Source: Thinopyrum elongatum
Lineage: Eukaryota > Streptophyta > Magnoliopsida > Poales > Poaceae
DNA length: 64,000 bases
NCBI GenBank assembly: GCA_011799875.1
Contig: CM022303.1
Coordinates: forward strand, 188,839,700-188,903,699
Reading direction: 5' to 3'
This document shows, piece after piece, positions 34,841 to 44,905 of this stretch. How positions within the stretch are numbered: position 1 is the stretch's first letter; every line of letters begins with the position of its first letter. The position numbers were made by a program, and so were the translations under genes. Below the pieces are notes generated by a model, which did not search any database, was not told the DNA's origin, and saw only the letters and a list, made by a program, of their open reading frames with translations.

Positions 34841-35315
34841 TGAGGGAGTCCTGGATTAAGGGGTTCTCGGGCCGTCGACCTACTATGTGTGGGCCAGACT
34901 GATGGGCATCTATGGGGCCGAACTGGGGCGTGGACCCGTGACTGGATAGGAGATCTTCGGAGTCATGGTGTGCCCTCCAAGTCAAGATTTAGCGTGATCT
35001 TTCCGTTGTTGTACCCAATCGCATGTAACCCTAACCCTATCGGTGTCTATATAAACCGAAGGGTTTTAGTCTTTAGGGCTAGAGCAACATCCATCACCCC
35101 CCTCAACCTAGGGTTTAGCTCGCCTAATCTCGCTGTAGATCGACTCTGTAATCATATCATACACATCAAATACAACTAAGCAGGACATAGGGTTTTACCT
35201 CTTCGAGAGGGCCCAAACTTGGGTAAAACCGTGTTCTTCGTCCCTTGTTTCCCATTGAATCTAGATCCACAGCTCGGGGCCCCCTACCCGAGATCCGCCG
35301 GTTTTGACACCGACA
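34841..35315 (+). repeat. 3' LTR of element B (475 bp)
   Basis: It is colinear with 15697-16172, from TGAGGGAGTCC to TGACACCGACA. TATATAAA is at 35048-35055. The upstream polypurine tract is GTTCGGGGGCTAC (34828-34840). Confidence 0.92.
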
Positions 35316-35320
35316 GTGGC

Positions 35321-37248
35321 CAAGCCACAAATACTATGTCAACTATATGATCTGCCAAAGCAATATGACAATGATGGTATGTGTCATAATAAAACGCAAT
35401 GGTGGAAGTTGCATGGCAATATATCTCGGGATGGCTATGGAAATGCCATAAAAGGTAGGTATGGTGGCTGTTTTGAGGAAGATATAATGTGGCTTATGTG
35501 TGAAAGAGTGTATCATATCACGGGGTTTGGATGCACCGGCGAAGTTTGCACCACAACTCAAGGTGAGTAAGGGCAATGCACGGTACCGAAGAGGCTAGCA
35601 AATTGCGGAAGGGTGAGAGTGCGTATATTCCATGGACTCAACATTAGTCATAAAGAACTCATATACTTATTGCAAAAGATTATTAGCCCTCAAAGCAAAG
35701 TACTACTACGCATGCTCCTATGGGGATAGATTGGTAGGAAAAGACCATCGCTCGTCCCCGACCGCCACTCATAAGGAAGACAATCAATAATAAATCATGC
35801 TCCAATTTCATCGCATAACGAGAGACCATACGTGCATGCTTCGGGAATCACAAACCTTAACACAAATATTTCTACTAAACCACAATTACTCATAAGCATG
35901 ACTTTAATATCACCATCTTTATATCTCAAAACAAATTCAAGGAATCAAACTTCTCATATATTCAATGATCTTCATGAAAGTTTTTATTATATTGCTCTTG
36001 AATACCCATCATATTAGGACTAAATTCATAACCCAGGAAAATTGCCATACTATTTATAAGACTCTCAAAATAATATAAGTTAAGAATGAGAGTTCATTAA
36101 TTTCTTCAAAATATAACCATCACCATGCTCTAAAAAGATATAAGTGAAGCACTAGAGTAACTACCTAGCTCAAAAGATATTAGTGAAGCACATAGAGTAT
36201 TCTAATAAGTTCATGGTTAATGTGTGTCCCTCTAAAAAGGTGTGTACAGCAAGGATGATTGTGGCAAACTAAAAAGAAAATAAAGCAAAGACTCATATCA
36301 TACAAGACGCTCCAAGAAAAACACATATCATGTGGTGAATAAAAATATAGCCTCAAGTAATTTACCGACGGATCGTAGACAAAAGAGGGGATGCCATCCG
36401 GGGCATCCCCAAGCTTAGATGCTTGGTTGTCCTTGAATATTACCTTGGGGTGCCTTGGGTATCCCCAAGCTTAGGCTCTTGCCACTCCTTATTCCATAGT
36501 CCATCGAAACTTCACCCAAAATTTGAAAACTTCACAACACAAAACTCGACAGAAAACTCGTGAGATCTGTTAGTCTAACAAAGCATTATATCTACTGCAT
36601 TCAAATTTTAGGTACTGTTGTAAACTCATTCAAATTTTACATTGGCATTATATCTACTGCATTCTAACTTCTCGATGGTTCATACCCCGATACTACCCAT
36701 AGATTCATCAAAATAAGCAAACAACGCTTAGAAAACAGAATCTGTCAAAAACAGAATAGTCTGTAGTAATCTGGATTTTAGCCAAACTTCTTTAACTCCA
36801 AAAATTCTAAAAAATAGAAATGTGGTAAATTTGTATATCAATCTTGCGTAAAAATTTCAGAATTTTTCAACGCTCTAGCAAATTTCGATAATTCTACTAC
36901 TGGACGCAAAAGTTTCTGTTTTTTAGCAAAATCAAATCAACAATCTTCCAAACCATCCCAAAGGTCTTAGTTGGCACAAACACTAATTAAAACACTAAAA
37001 CACAATTATTACAGTAGTATATTGCATATTTATTGAAAAATAGAAGCAAAAACAAAAACATAAAATAAAATAGGGTTGCCTCCCAATAAGCGCTATTGTT
37101 TTACGCCCCTAGCTAGGCATATTGCATAGATCTAGGTATTGTCATATTTGGTGTTCAATCCATATGTGGCCTTCATAGTAGATTCATATGGCAACTTAAT
37201 TTTCTTTCTTGGAAAGTGTTCCATGCCTTTCCTTAATGGAAATTGAAA
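35321..37248 (-). other. Element C internal non-coding region (continued after element B)
   Basis: It aligns in reverse with about 22000-23700 of element A. It holds PPT-like motifs at 36403-36416 and 36459-36472 (one mismatch), plus the conserved block at 37072-37118. No pol and no supported protein. Confidence 0.82.
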
Positions 37249-38261
37249 TCAAATGTTTCCTTCTTTCATATCAATAATTGCACCAATCGTTCTAAGGAAA
37301 GGCCTACCAAGAATAATGGGCCATGTAGGATTGCAATCTATATCAAGCACAATAAAATCTATGGGCACATAATTCCTATTTGCAACAATAAGAACATCAT
37401 TAATTCTTCCCATAGATTTCTTAATAGTGGAATCCGCTAAGTGCAACAATCATCAAGTTTATGGAAACCTAGCACATCACATAAAGTTTTTGGAATAGTG
37501 GAAACACTAGCACCCAAATCACACAAAGCATTGCACTCATAATCTTTAATCTTAATTTTAATAGTAGGTTCCCATTCATCATAAAGCTTTCTAGGGATTG
37601 AAACTTCCAACTCAAGTTTTTCTTCAAAATATTTCGTCATAGCATCAACGATATGTTTAGTGAAAGCCTTATTTTGATTATAAGCATCAGGTGAATTAAG
37701 AATGGATTGCAACAAGGAAATACACTCAATCAAAGAACAATTATCATAATTAAAGTCCTTGAAATCCAAAAGAGTGGGCTCATCACTAGTTAAAGTTTTG
37801 ACCTTGCCGAACCCACTTTTATCAATTTTTTCATTAAGATGTTCACTCTCCAAATTATTGGGACGCCTTCTAGCTAAAGTTGACTCTTCTCCAGTCCCTT
37901 CTTTATCAATTTTTATATTAGCAAACAAAGATTCAATAGGAGTCACACCAATGAATTTAAGATCATCATCATGATTCAAATATTCAGGTTTAGTAGCCAT
38001 GTTATTTATTAGCGCAGTTTGTTTCTCGAAAATTTGGCCTGCTAAACTTTCAATGTGACCAAGTTGAGATTTAAGACCAACAACTTCCTTATTAACATCA
38101 TCAAGCTCTTTATCGATATACTCAATCATAGTATTTTGTTCTTTAAGTTTGTTCCTGAAGAAACTATTATGCTCAAATTGCAAGGACATAAAGCTTTTTG
38201 CATTATTTTCAATCTCTTCCAACTTTCTATGGTAAGGATCAAGATTTTTAAATTGAGACAT
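37249..38261 (-). pseudogene. Element C coiled-coil plus protease protein, lacking the gag capsid domain
   Basis: The ORF starts at 38261 with MSQFKNLDPYHRKLEEIENN and runs 274 codons, followed by a frameshifted remainder (37249-37449). The first ~110 residues are charged and helical (KEQNTMIEYIDKELDDVNKE, VGLKSQLGHIESLAGQIFEK). They replace the capsid domain found in element A. From FIGVTPIESLFANIKIDKEG onward it matches the A protease region, with the CDLGASVSTIPK active site and GRPFLRTIGAIIDMKEG. A small deletion near 37440 breaks the frame between those two motifs. The MSQ start is shared with A. The lost capsid suggests a derivative packaged by proteins of another element. Confidence 0.8.
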
Positions 38262-38470
38262 GATGACAAAGCAAGCAATCTAGCACACAAGCAAACAAAA
38301 AGCAAACGAAAAAGCGAACGGAAAGAAGGAGAATAAAAAGGTAAATATTTTTGTGTTTTTCTGAAAACGTTTAGAAGTGGGGGAGAGGAAAACGAGAGGC
38401 AAATGGAAAATAATGTAAATGCAAGAGATGAGAGTTTATGATAGGTACTTGGTAGGCTTGATGTAGATCC

Positions 38471-38488
38471 TCCCCTGCGACGACGCCA
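38471..38488 (-). promoter_or_regulatory. Degenerate primer binding site of element C
   Basis: On the minus strand TGGCGTCGTCGCAGGGGA follows the 5' LTR after a short gap. It is a mutated version of the tRNA-Asp-type site of element A. Confidence 0.65.
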
Positions 38489-38499
38489 GAAATTCTTCC

Positions 38500-40070
38500 T
38501 GCTACTTCTTGAGCTTGCATTGTTTTTCCCTTGAAGAGGAAAGGGTGATGCAACAAAGTAGAGATAAGTATTTCCCTCAGTTAAGAACCAAGGTATCAAT
38601 CCAGTAGGAGGAACACACAAGTCACCAATGGTTGCACCTACACAAACAAACAAATACTTGCACCCAACGCGATAAAGGGGTTGTCAATCCCTTCACGGTT
38701 ACTCGCAAGGATGAGATCTGATAGAGATATGTATAAAAGATAAGTAAAAGTGCAACATAAAGTAAAGGTAAGTAAATTGCAGCAAGGTATTTTTGTGTTT
38801 TTGGTTTTATAGATCTGAAAGTAATATGGTAAAAGATAGACCCGGGGGCCATAGTTTTCACTAGAGGCTTCTCTCTTGAAAGAACGCATACGGTGGGTAA
38901 ACAAATTACTGTTGAGCAATTGATAGAAAAGCGCATAGTTATGACGACATCCAAGGCAATGATCATGAATATAGCATCATGTCCGTGACAAGTAGACCGG
39001 CTCCTGCCTGCATCTACTACTATTACTCCGCACATTGACCGCCATCCAGCATGTATCTAGTGTATTAAGTTAACAAGAACGGAGTAACGCCTTAAGCAAG
39101 ATGACATGATGTAGAGGGATAGATCCAAGCAATCTGAAATAAACCCCACCTTTTTAACCTTAGTGGCAACAATACAAATACGTGTCATGTCCCTTTCTGT
39201 CACTGGGATTGAGCACTGCAAGATTGAACCCACTACAAAGCACCTCTCCCATTGCAAGAAAAATCAATCTATTTGGCCAAACCAAATCAATAGATCGGAG
39301 AGAAATACAAAGCTATCTTAATCATGCATAAAAGATTTTAGAGAAGACTCAAATAATATTCATAGATAATCTGATCATAAACCCACAATTCATCGGATCT
39401 CAACAAACACACCGCAAAAGAAGATTACATTGAATAGATCTCCAAGAACATCGAGGAGAACATTGTATTGAAGATCAAAGCGAGAGAAGAAGCCATCTAG
39501 CTACTAGCTATGGACAGGTAGGTCTGTGGTAAACTACTCCCACATCATTGGAAGGGTAGCAAGGTTGATGTAGAGGCCCTTCGTGATCGAATCCCCCTCC
39601 GGCGGAGTATCGACAAAGGCCTCCAGATGGTATCTCACGAGGATAGAAACTTGCGGCAGCGGAAAAGTATTTTTAGTGTGCCCTCTGGTATACGGGGAAT
39701 ATTTGGGTATTTATAGAGCGAAGATTACGGTTGGAGGAGCATCAAGGGGGCCACAATCTTGGGGGGCGCGCCCTCCGAGCTTTTCGCCAACTAGTGGCCC
39801 CTCTGACCCCCCCCCCCCCCGAAGGTTCCTGGGTGTCTTCTAGTCCAAGAAAAATCCTAAAAAAATCGTTTCGTTTGGACTCTGTTTGGTATTGATTTTC
39901 TATAAAAGACAAAAACAAGGAAAAAACAGCAACTAGCACTTGGCACTAGGTTAATAGGTTAGTCCCAAAAAATGATATAAAATAGCACCATAATGCATAT
40001 AAAACATCCAAGATGGATAATATAATGGCATGGAACAATCAAAAACTATAGATACGTTGGAGACATATCA
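38500..40070 (-). repeat. 5' LTR of element C
   Basis: On the minus strand it starts TGATATGTCTCCAACGTATC at 40070 and ends AAGAAGTAGCA at 38500. It is the partner of 13038-14607, and the two are colinear with scattered differences. A C run near 39810 adds local length variation. Confidence 0.92.
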
Positions 40071-40976
40071 GGTGTCGACCGGCTTCATCGTCAACCAACT
40101 ACATGTCCTTTACTTTGGAAGCATCAGGTTTGAATCATACTCAAGCTACTATAAGAACCCCCAGGGTATTTTCAGTGAATGTTGTGATGGCAGAGGGGAT
40201 TATTTAATGCAACTGCAGCTGTTTTGAAATGAATAGGATTATTTGTACACATATCATAAGAGTGATGGTTAACAACAATGTCTAGGTTAACCCGCAACGC
40301 TACTTGCTAAACAGGTGGTAGTAAGCTGCAACAATGATGATTGATAGTGTTGGACATCTTCTAAATTTCGGGTTCCCTTAAACCAACACTCTTAGCTAAA
40401 CCCATTGTGCAGGAAGTGGACATGGTTTGCCTTCCAAGGTTGTAGCAATGATGTCGCCAACAAGATAGTGGATGATGCATCTTAGCAACTTCAGCACATT
40501 ATTGCCATAGTAAGGAGAAGGGTGATGTAAGAGAAACAGGTAGTGCAATAGCACCAAGCAACACAACAACATCAAGCTCCTGCGCCAACAATTGTAGGAA
40601 ACCCTGAAGCTGATGGCATGTTGTAGAACCTGTCACATGTGCCGAAGAAATGGCGATGGACTAAAAAGGCTGAAAGGGGCAAGTACCTGCTCAAGCAATG
40701 AGAAGATGAGCACAAGAACAAAATGAAGAATGAGGATAATAAAAGGAACCCAATCCCAAGGGGAATCCTGGTACAAATAAGAAAATGGTCAATTGCTCAT
40801 ATTTCACTGGAGATGATCACAATACAAAGACGTGTGAGTACCTGAAAGTTGTGATGGCTGTCAAAAATTGTCCCTACTACAATGAAGTTGGTCATGTCAT
40901 ACATGATTGTATCTACCTAAAATTTGTGATGACAAGAGATGTCGATATGGCTAGAGAAACAAAACTTGGGATCTAA
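40071..40976 (+). pseudogene. FAR1/FRS-like pseudogene, part 3: SWIM zinc finger and C-terminal knuckles
   Basis: Past the element C duplication the frame from 13037 continues as STGFIVNQLHVLYFGSIRFE. After a frame change, VFSVNVVMAEG leads to a SWIM-type CNC...CTH motif at 40208-40252 (CNCSCFEMNRIICTH), followed by NPQRYLLNRW. This C-x-C...C-x-H arrangement is standard downstream of the transposase domain in FAR1/FRS and MULE proteins. Near 40785-40975 another frame gives NCSYFTGDDHNTKTC and NCPYYNEVGHVIHDC, decayed zinc-knuckle-like repeats often seen at the C-terminus. Many stops occur. Its position 27 kb from part 2 is due only to the nested insertions. Confidence 0.83.
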
Positions 40977-43258
40977 TAAAAAATTGAATTTTTGTGGCTT
41001 CTTTGCATTATGTTGGCCTTTTTTGGATTTTTGGATATATGAAGCATTTGCACTGTGATTCATGTAAAAAGGTTATGGGATGGGGAGGAGGGGTGTGTTA
41101 AGTGGGTATGTGTTTTTGCTGCATTTGCATTGCGATAACTGCAAAAAAAGAGGGAAAAAGAAAGAAGTTGTGTTGTGTGATGATATAGAGGACTGCTCAA
41201 ATAATGAACTTTTCTTTGAAGTGTGCTAAAAAATGAATGTGCATGGAGAAACAAAAGATCGTGGGAAACACAAAAACAGTGTTGTTTTGTGTGTTGGCTT
41301 GGAAATTTTACATTGCAACACTGTCCCTAAAAGCTTTGTGGAAGATTTTGCCAAAAAAGTACAAAAACACTTTGACCAATACTCTAGAAAAAAGGATTTT
41401 ACAAAACAAAACCTATTTTGAAGCTTTTACAAAAACAAACTCCTAAAGATTTTACACTACCTTTGCAAAAACTATACTGAAAGCTCTTAAAAAACAAAAG
41501 GAGACTATGTTCTGAATCACATGTTGAATTGCATTATTGCCTTTGTTTCAGTTCGACCCCTTGTTTTCCAATAAAAAAGAGGAAATGAGAGAGATGATCA
41601 CAGGGAGGCGCGGGGGGTAGAAATTGCAAACATGGATATATCTCTACAATTGCAGTTAAAAATAACACAACATCCAAATAATCTCTATAATAGCAGCAGA
41701 CAAAATGCATCATTTTGCCATAGACACAAGCAAACAATATTTTCATTTAGGAGAAAGTGTATCTCATCCATGTTTCAAAAATGATTTAGATTAGGAAAAT
41801 AAAAAAGAGAAACGGTCTTCACCCCAAAGTAACAACTTGCTACGACAATGTTTCACTGATACAATCCTACCAAACTTTGTCTTTACAAAATGAGAATTAG
41901 AGGAAAAAGATGCATGATCAACTGCGCCCCGCAAAACACACTAGCACCAGTCCTCAACCCCTATTGTGACAATTGAAACACTCCCCCCCGGTCTCGGTTA
42001 TAATATTACCTATAGATGAAGTTAGATAGCGGTCCATGTATACAAGGAAATAATGTCTATACGCAATCATGACATGTATGCTTAACCATAAAAACTTCAA
42101 TTTAGTCGATACGCAATTATAATCTGTTTAATATACCTATTGATTTGACGGAGAAAATGTTAGTAGTGAAGTTATGGATCCTAGTCCTTTATTCCTCATA
42201 ATCACACCCTCGATCATTTAACTTTCCGTTCTTTACTATATGAAAACTTTCGCTTTTCATGCTACATTTCAATTCCAAGCACTCGAAATGTTAATACTTG
42301 TTGCAGACCAAGTGCAAGTTTCTTACTTGGGTGCGGTTACTGGTCATTGACTCGTTATAAGAACTCCCCATATTCATAACCTTAGTTCTCAACTAGGGAA
42401 AACTTACTCCTTAATGCAAATCCTTACGCTTCGGGACCTAACAAGATATTCATCTAACAGGCACGAAATCTTTGTCGGGTATATTAGTATCACCCTTTCT
42501 CTGCGGATAGCCCCACCCCCAATCCCGTGTGCTTGCCTCCTCCATCGACTCCGCTGGTGTTGTAGTGTTGTGAGCCCCTGTTGTACCGAATGGAGTTCTC
42601 GCTTTCCCCACTTTGGGGATTTTAATAGTGCTACATGGCAGGCCTCGTTTGTGGTGCCTGCAACGCCGATCTGCAAATAAATTTCTCAACCTCCCCACCT
42701 CGGTGGTGTCGGCCACAACATTGTCGATGTCTTGTTTTTGGAAGTTCCTATTTCGTTGAGGTTAGATTTTGCAGGGTTTGTTGCTGTGGTGGAGGTGGGT
42801 TCCTTTTGCATTTTAGGTCCCCGTCGTCCTCCGTCATATTGGTTTGACCTTGGTGCTGGCATGAGGCCTGTGAGCTTTTTCTGGGGTTTGGATCTTTGAT
42901 TTGTGGATCTTTCAACGGTGATGGTTTCTTCTCTGGAGCACCGGTCCGATAGGGTCATAGCCTTGATGACTTTTTCTCTGCAATTAACAATGGTGTTCTG
43001 GCTCCGGCAAAGGGGAGGCAGCAAGGGCGACGAACCATTGGCCCATTCGAGCCAAATAAGATGATCGGCTCTAGAAACATCGATGTTTTTCTTTATTTTT
43101 CAAGGGAGTATGTAGTGCCGGTTTGACCAATAGATTCGGGAACCTTTTGCTTTCTTTTAAGAAAGAACATCTTCACTCCACCAGCTTGTGTATGCCTCAT
43201 CCACATGTCAAGCACTGATGTCGAGCTCAACAACACTGCTAGACCCTCAAGCTTCCTT
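40977..43258. other. Old intergenic or repeat debris
   Basis: No complete gene or element is recognised. Short frames on both strands (for example 42404-42716 and 42686-43024) overlap and match no known family. Part of it (about 41990-42430) resembles a diverged LTR and is listed separately. Confidence 0.5.
41990..42430 (+). repeat. Possible highly diverged Athila-type LTR fragment
   Basis: Several words occur in the same order as in the 3' half of the element A/C LTRs: a TAGATAGCGGTC-like word near 42027, and ACCTTAGTTCTCAACTAGGG near 42380 against ACCTTGGTTCTTAACCGAGG in A. The match is weak and no ends were found. Confidence 0.35.
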
Positions 43259-43426
43259 AGGCTGGTCATAGTGAGGATTAACTTACACTAGTGTCATGCA
43301 TATGACACTAGTCTAAGTTACTACCTTCATAGTGCAAAGTAACATAGTAGTACTATCATAGATGGCTTTATTTATTTGCTTGTAGACTCGTCTTTTCTCG
43401 AGAAGCACTATGTTATAGTAACATAT
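43259..43426. mobile_element. MITE-like fragment (PIF/Harbinger-type terminus), truncated
   Basis: The left end AGGCTGGTCATAGTGAGGAT, preceded by TT(A), resembles a common Triticeae MITE terminus. Inside, words such as AGTAACATAGTAGTACTATC and TATGTTATAGTAACATA are partly self-complementary. The right terminus is missing, apparently because an LTR fragment begins at 43427. Confidence 0.5.
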
Positions 43427-43573
43427 TGTTGATGGGGAACGAAGAATCAAAATCAGAAAATTTCCTACGAACACCCAAGATCTAATCTAGGAGATGCATA
43501 GCAACGAGAGGGGAGTGTGTCTACATACCCTTGTAGACAGAAAGCAGAAGTGTATATAACGCGTTGATGTAGC
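43427..43573 (-). mobile_element. Fragment of a copia LTR, BARE/Angela-like (minus)
   Basis: It starts TGTTGATGGGGAACGAAG and continues with text close to the end of the solo LTR at 32240 (reading toward AGTGTGTCTACATACCCTTG and GCGTTGATGTAG). About 147 bp remain before a second LTR starts at 43574. The rest may lie beyond the nested insertions to the right. Confidence 0.7.
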
Positions 43574-44905
43574 TGTTGGAAATATGCCCTAGAGATAATA
43601 ATATTGTATTATTATATTTCCATTATTCAAAATTAAGAGTTTATATTTCATGCTATAACTGCTATGATCCAGGATTATGCGATTCAGTGGAAAACTCATA
43701 TGCACCTGCGAAATGATAAACAGTAAACAATAGGTTCCCAGCCTCGCCTCTAAGACCGGCTCAAGTGTTGTTGGTGATCACGTTTTCCGGATCTTAGGAT
43801 ATCGTTAAGTGTAACGATAGTCCTAAAACAACATTGAGGGTATGACGTTAGAAGAACGATCATATTGAATCGACCCAGTAGTTGTCTGTTATACTATGTG
43901 ATCATATCATCTGAAATCATCTGTTATAACACAGAGTGTTAGCATGTGTTTTAGTTCCTCAGACCATGAGAGTGTCTCTGTCACTTCCTACCTGACGGTG
44001 GGCTTTGAGGTTGCTCAAACGTCATCTGTAACAAGGTGATCATAACGACAACTTTCAGGATCACCGGAAAGTTTGACAAGTGACCGGACAGCTCGAGAGT
44101 GGGATTTGCTCCTCCAATGATGGAGTGATATTCTTAGGGCCCTCTTGGTGTGACGGCATCCATCATCGCCTGCCCAGACACAGGTGACTATGTTACGGGG
44201 ATGCCGGAACACGTCAATGAGAAAGAAGAACAAAACCGGTAATGGGAGCAATGGTATAGTAAGCATGGTAATGACTCTGAAGGATACCGATGCACACTAG
44301 GTTTTGTAAAGTATCCTGAAGCAAAGGGAACATCACATGATAACCAAAGGTTCACTCGAATATCATTCGTGTAATCATAGGGACCGATATGGATGTCCAC
44401 GGTTCCGCTATCGGTCATTGAACGAAGGGGTTTCGTTCATGTCTATGGTTACCAAACCTACGGGGTCACAAGCTTAAGGTAATCATGATCTGCTGAGTGT
44501 TAGTAGGACGGAAGTCATGAGAATATATTTGTGGAACTGTTTCATTAATATCAGGAATAGTTCCTAGAGGTTCCGGAAGCATTTCGGGGTCACCGGAAGG
44601 GTTTCGGTGAATATCCTGTAATACCGGGTATTACCGATTAATTATATATAGGTGGAAAATTTTTCCGGCGATGTGAAATTATATATAATGGTCTGAAATT
44701 ATTTATAACATTATATATTTAATTAAAATATCAATGGGCCTTAAAAGGCCAAGAGGTGGAAGGAAATATGGGCCACTTAGGCCCATACGGAAGTGGCGCC
44801 CCCCTTTACTTGTGGGGGGGGGGGGCGAATCCTACTTGGGGAGGGAGTGGGACTCCCTCCCAAGGCTAGCGGACCCAGGGGGACTCTTTCCCCCTTGGTG
44901 GCTAA
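43574..44905 (+). mobile_element. Copia LTR, BARE/Angela-like (plus), interrupted by element D
   Basis: It starts TGTTGGAAATATGCCCTAGA and is the same subfamily as the solo LTR at 10197-12011 on the other strand, colinear over its length by eye. It is cut at 44905 where element D begins. The remainder, and any internal domain, lies outside the window. Frames inside are shadows. Confidence 0.85.

Larger units (their letters stand above)
15697..35315 (+). mobile_element. Element B: non-autonomous Tat-lineage gypsy retrotransposon (plus), containing element A and a solo LTR
   Basis: Short LTRs at 15697-16172 and 34841-35315 both start TGAGGGAGTCCTGGATTAAG. The flanking 5-mers ATGGC (15692-15696) and GTGGC (35316-35320) differ by one transition. 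Order on the plus strand: LTR, gag N-terminus, [element A inserted], gag capsid, protease, non-coding spacer, an intron-containing gene on the opposite strand (itself split by a solo LTR), polypurine tract (GTTCGGGGGCTAC) and LTR. No RT, RNase H or integrase is present, so it is non-autonomous. The gag/PR sequence and the antisense gene place it in the Tat lineage, related to element E. Confidence 0.9.
13038..40070 (-). mobile_element. Element C: non-autonomous Athila-lineage gypsy retrotransposon (minus), interrupted by element B
   Basis: Two LTRs (13038-14607 and 38500-40070) of the same length and family flank an internal region split by element B at 15697-35315. Net size is about 7.4 kb. 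The flanking 5-mers are AGTGT (13033-13037) and GGTGT (40071-40075), a target duplication with one transition. A degenerate tRNA-Asp-type primer site lies at 38471-38488 and a polypurine tract next to the left LTR. The only coding capacity is a capsid-less coiled-coil plus protease protein (37249-38261). There is no RT, RNase H or integrase, so it depended on another element. It closely resembles element A in LTRs and non-coding parts. The family may be Sabrina-like, but that name is from memory. Confidence 0.9.
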
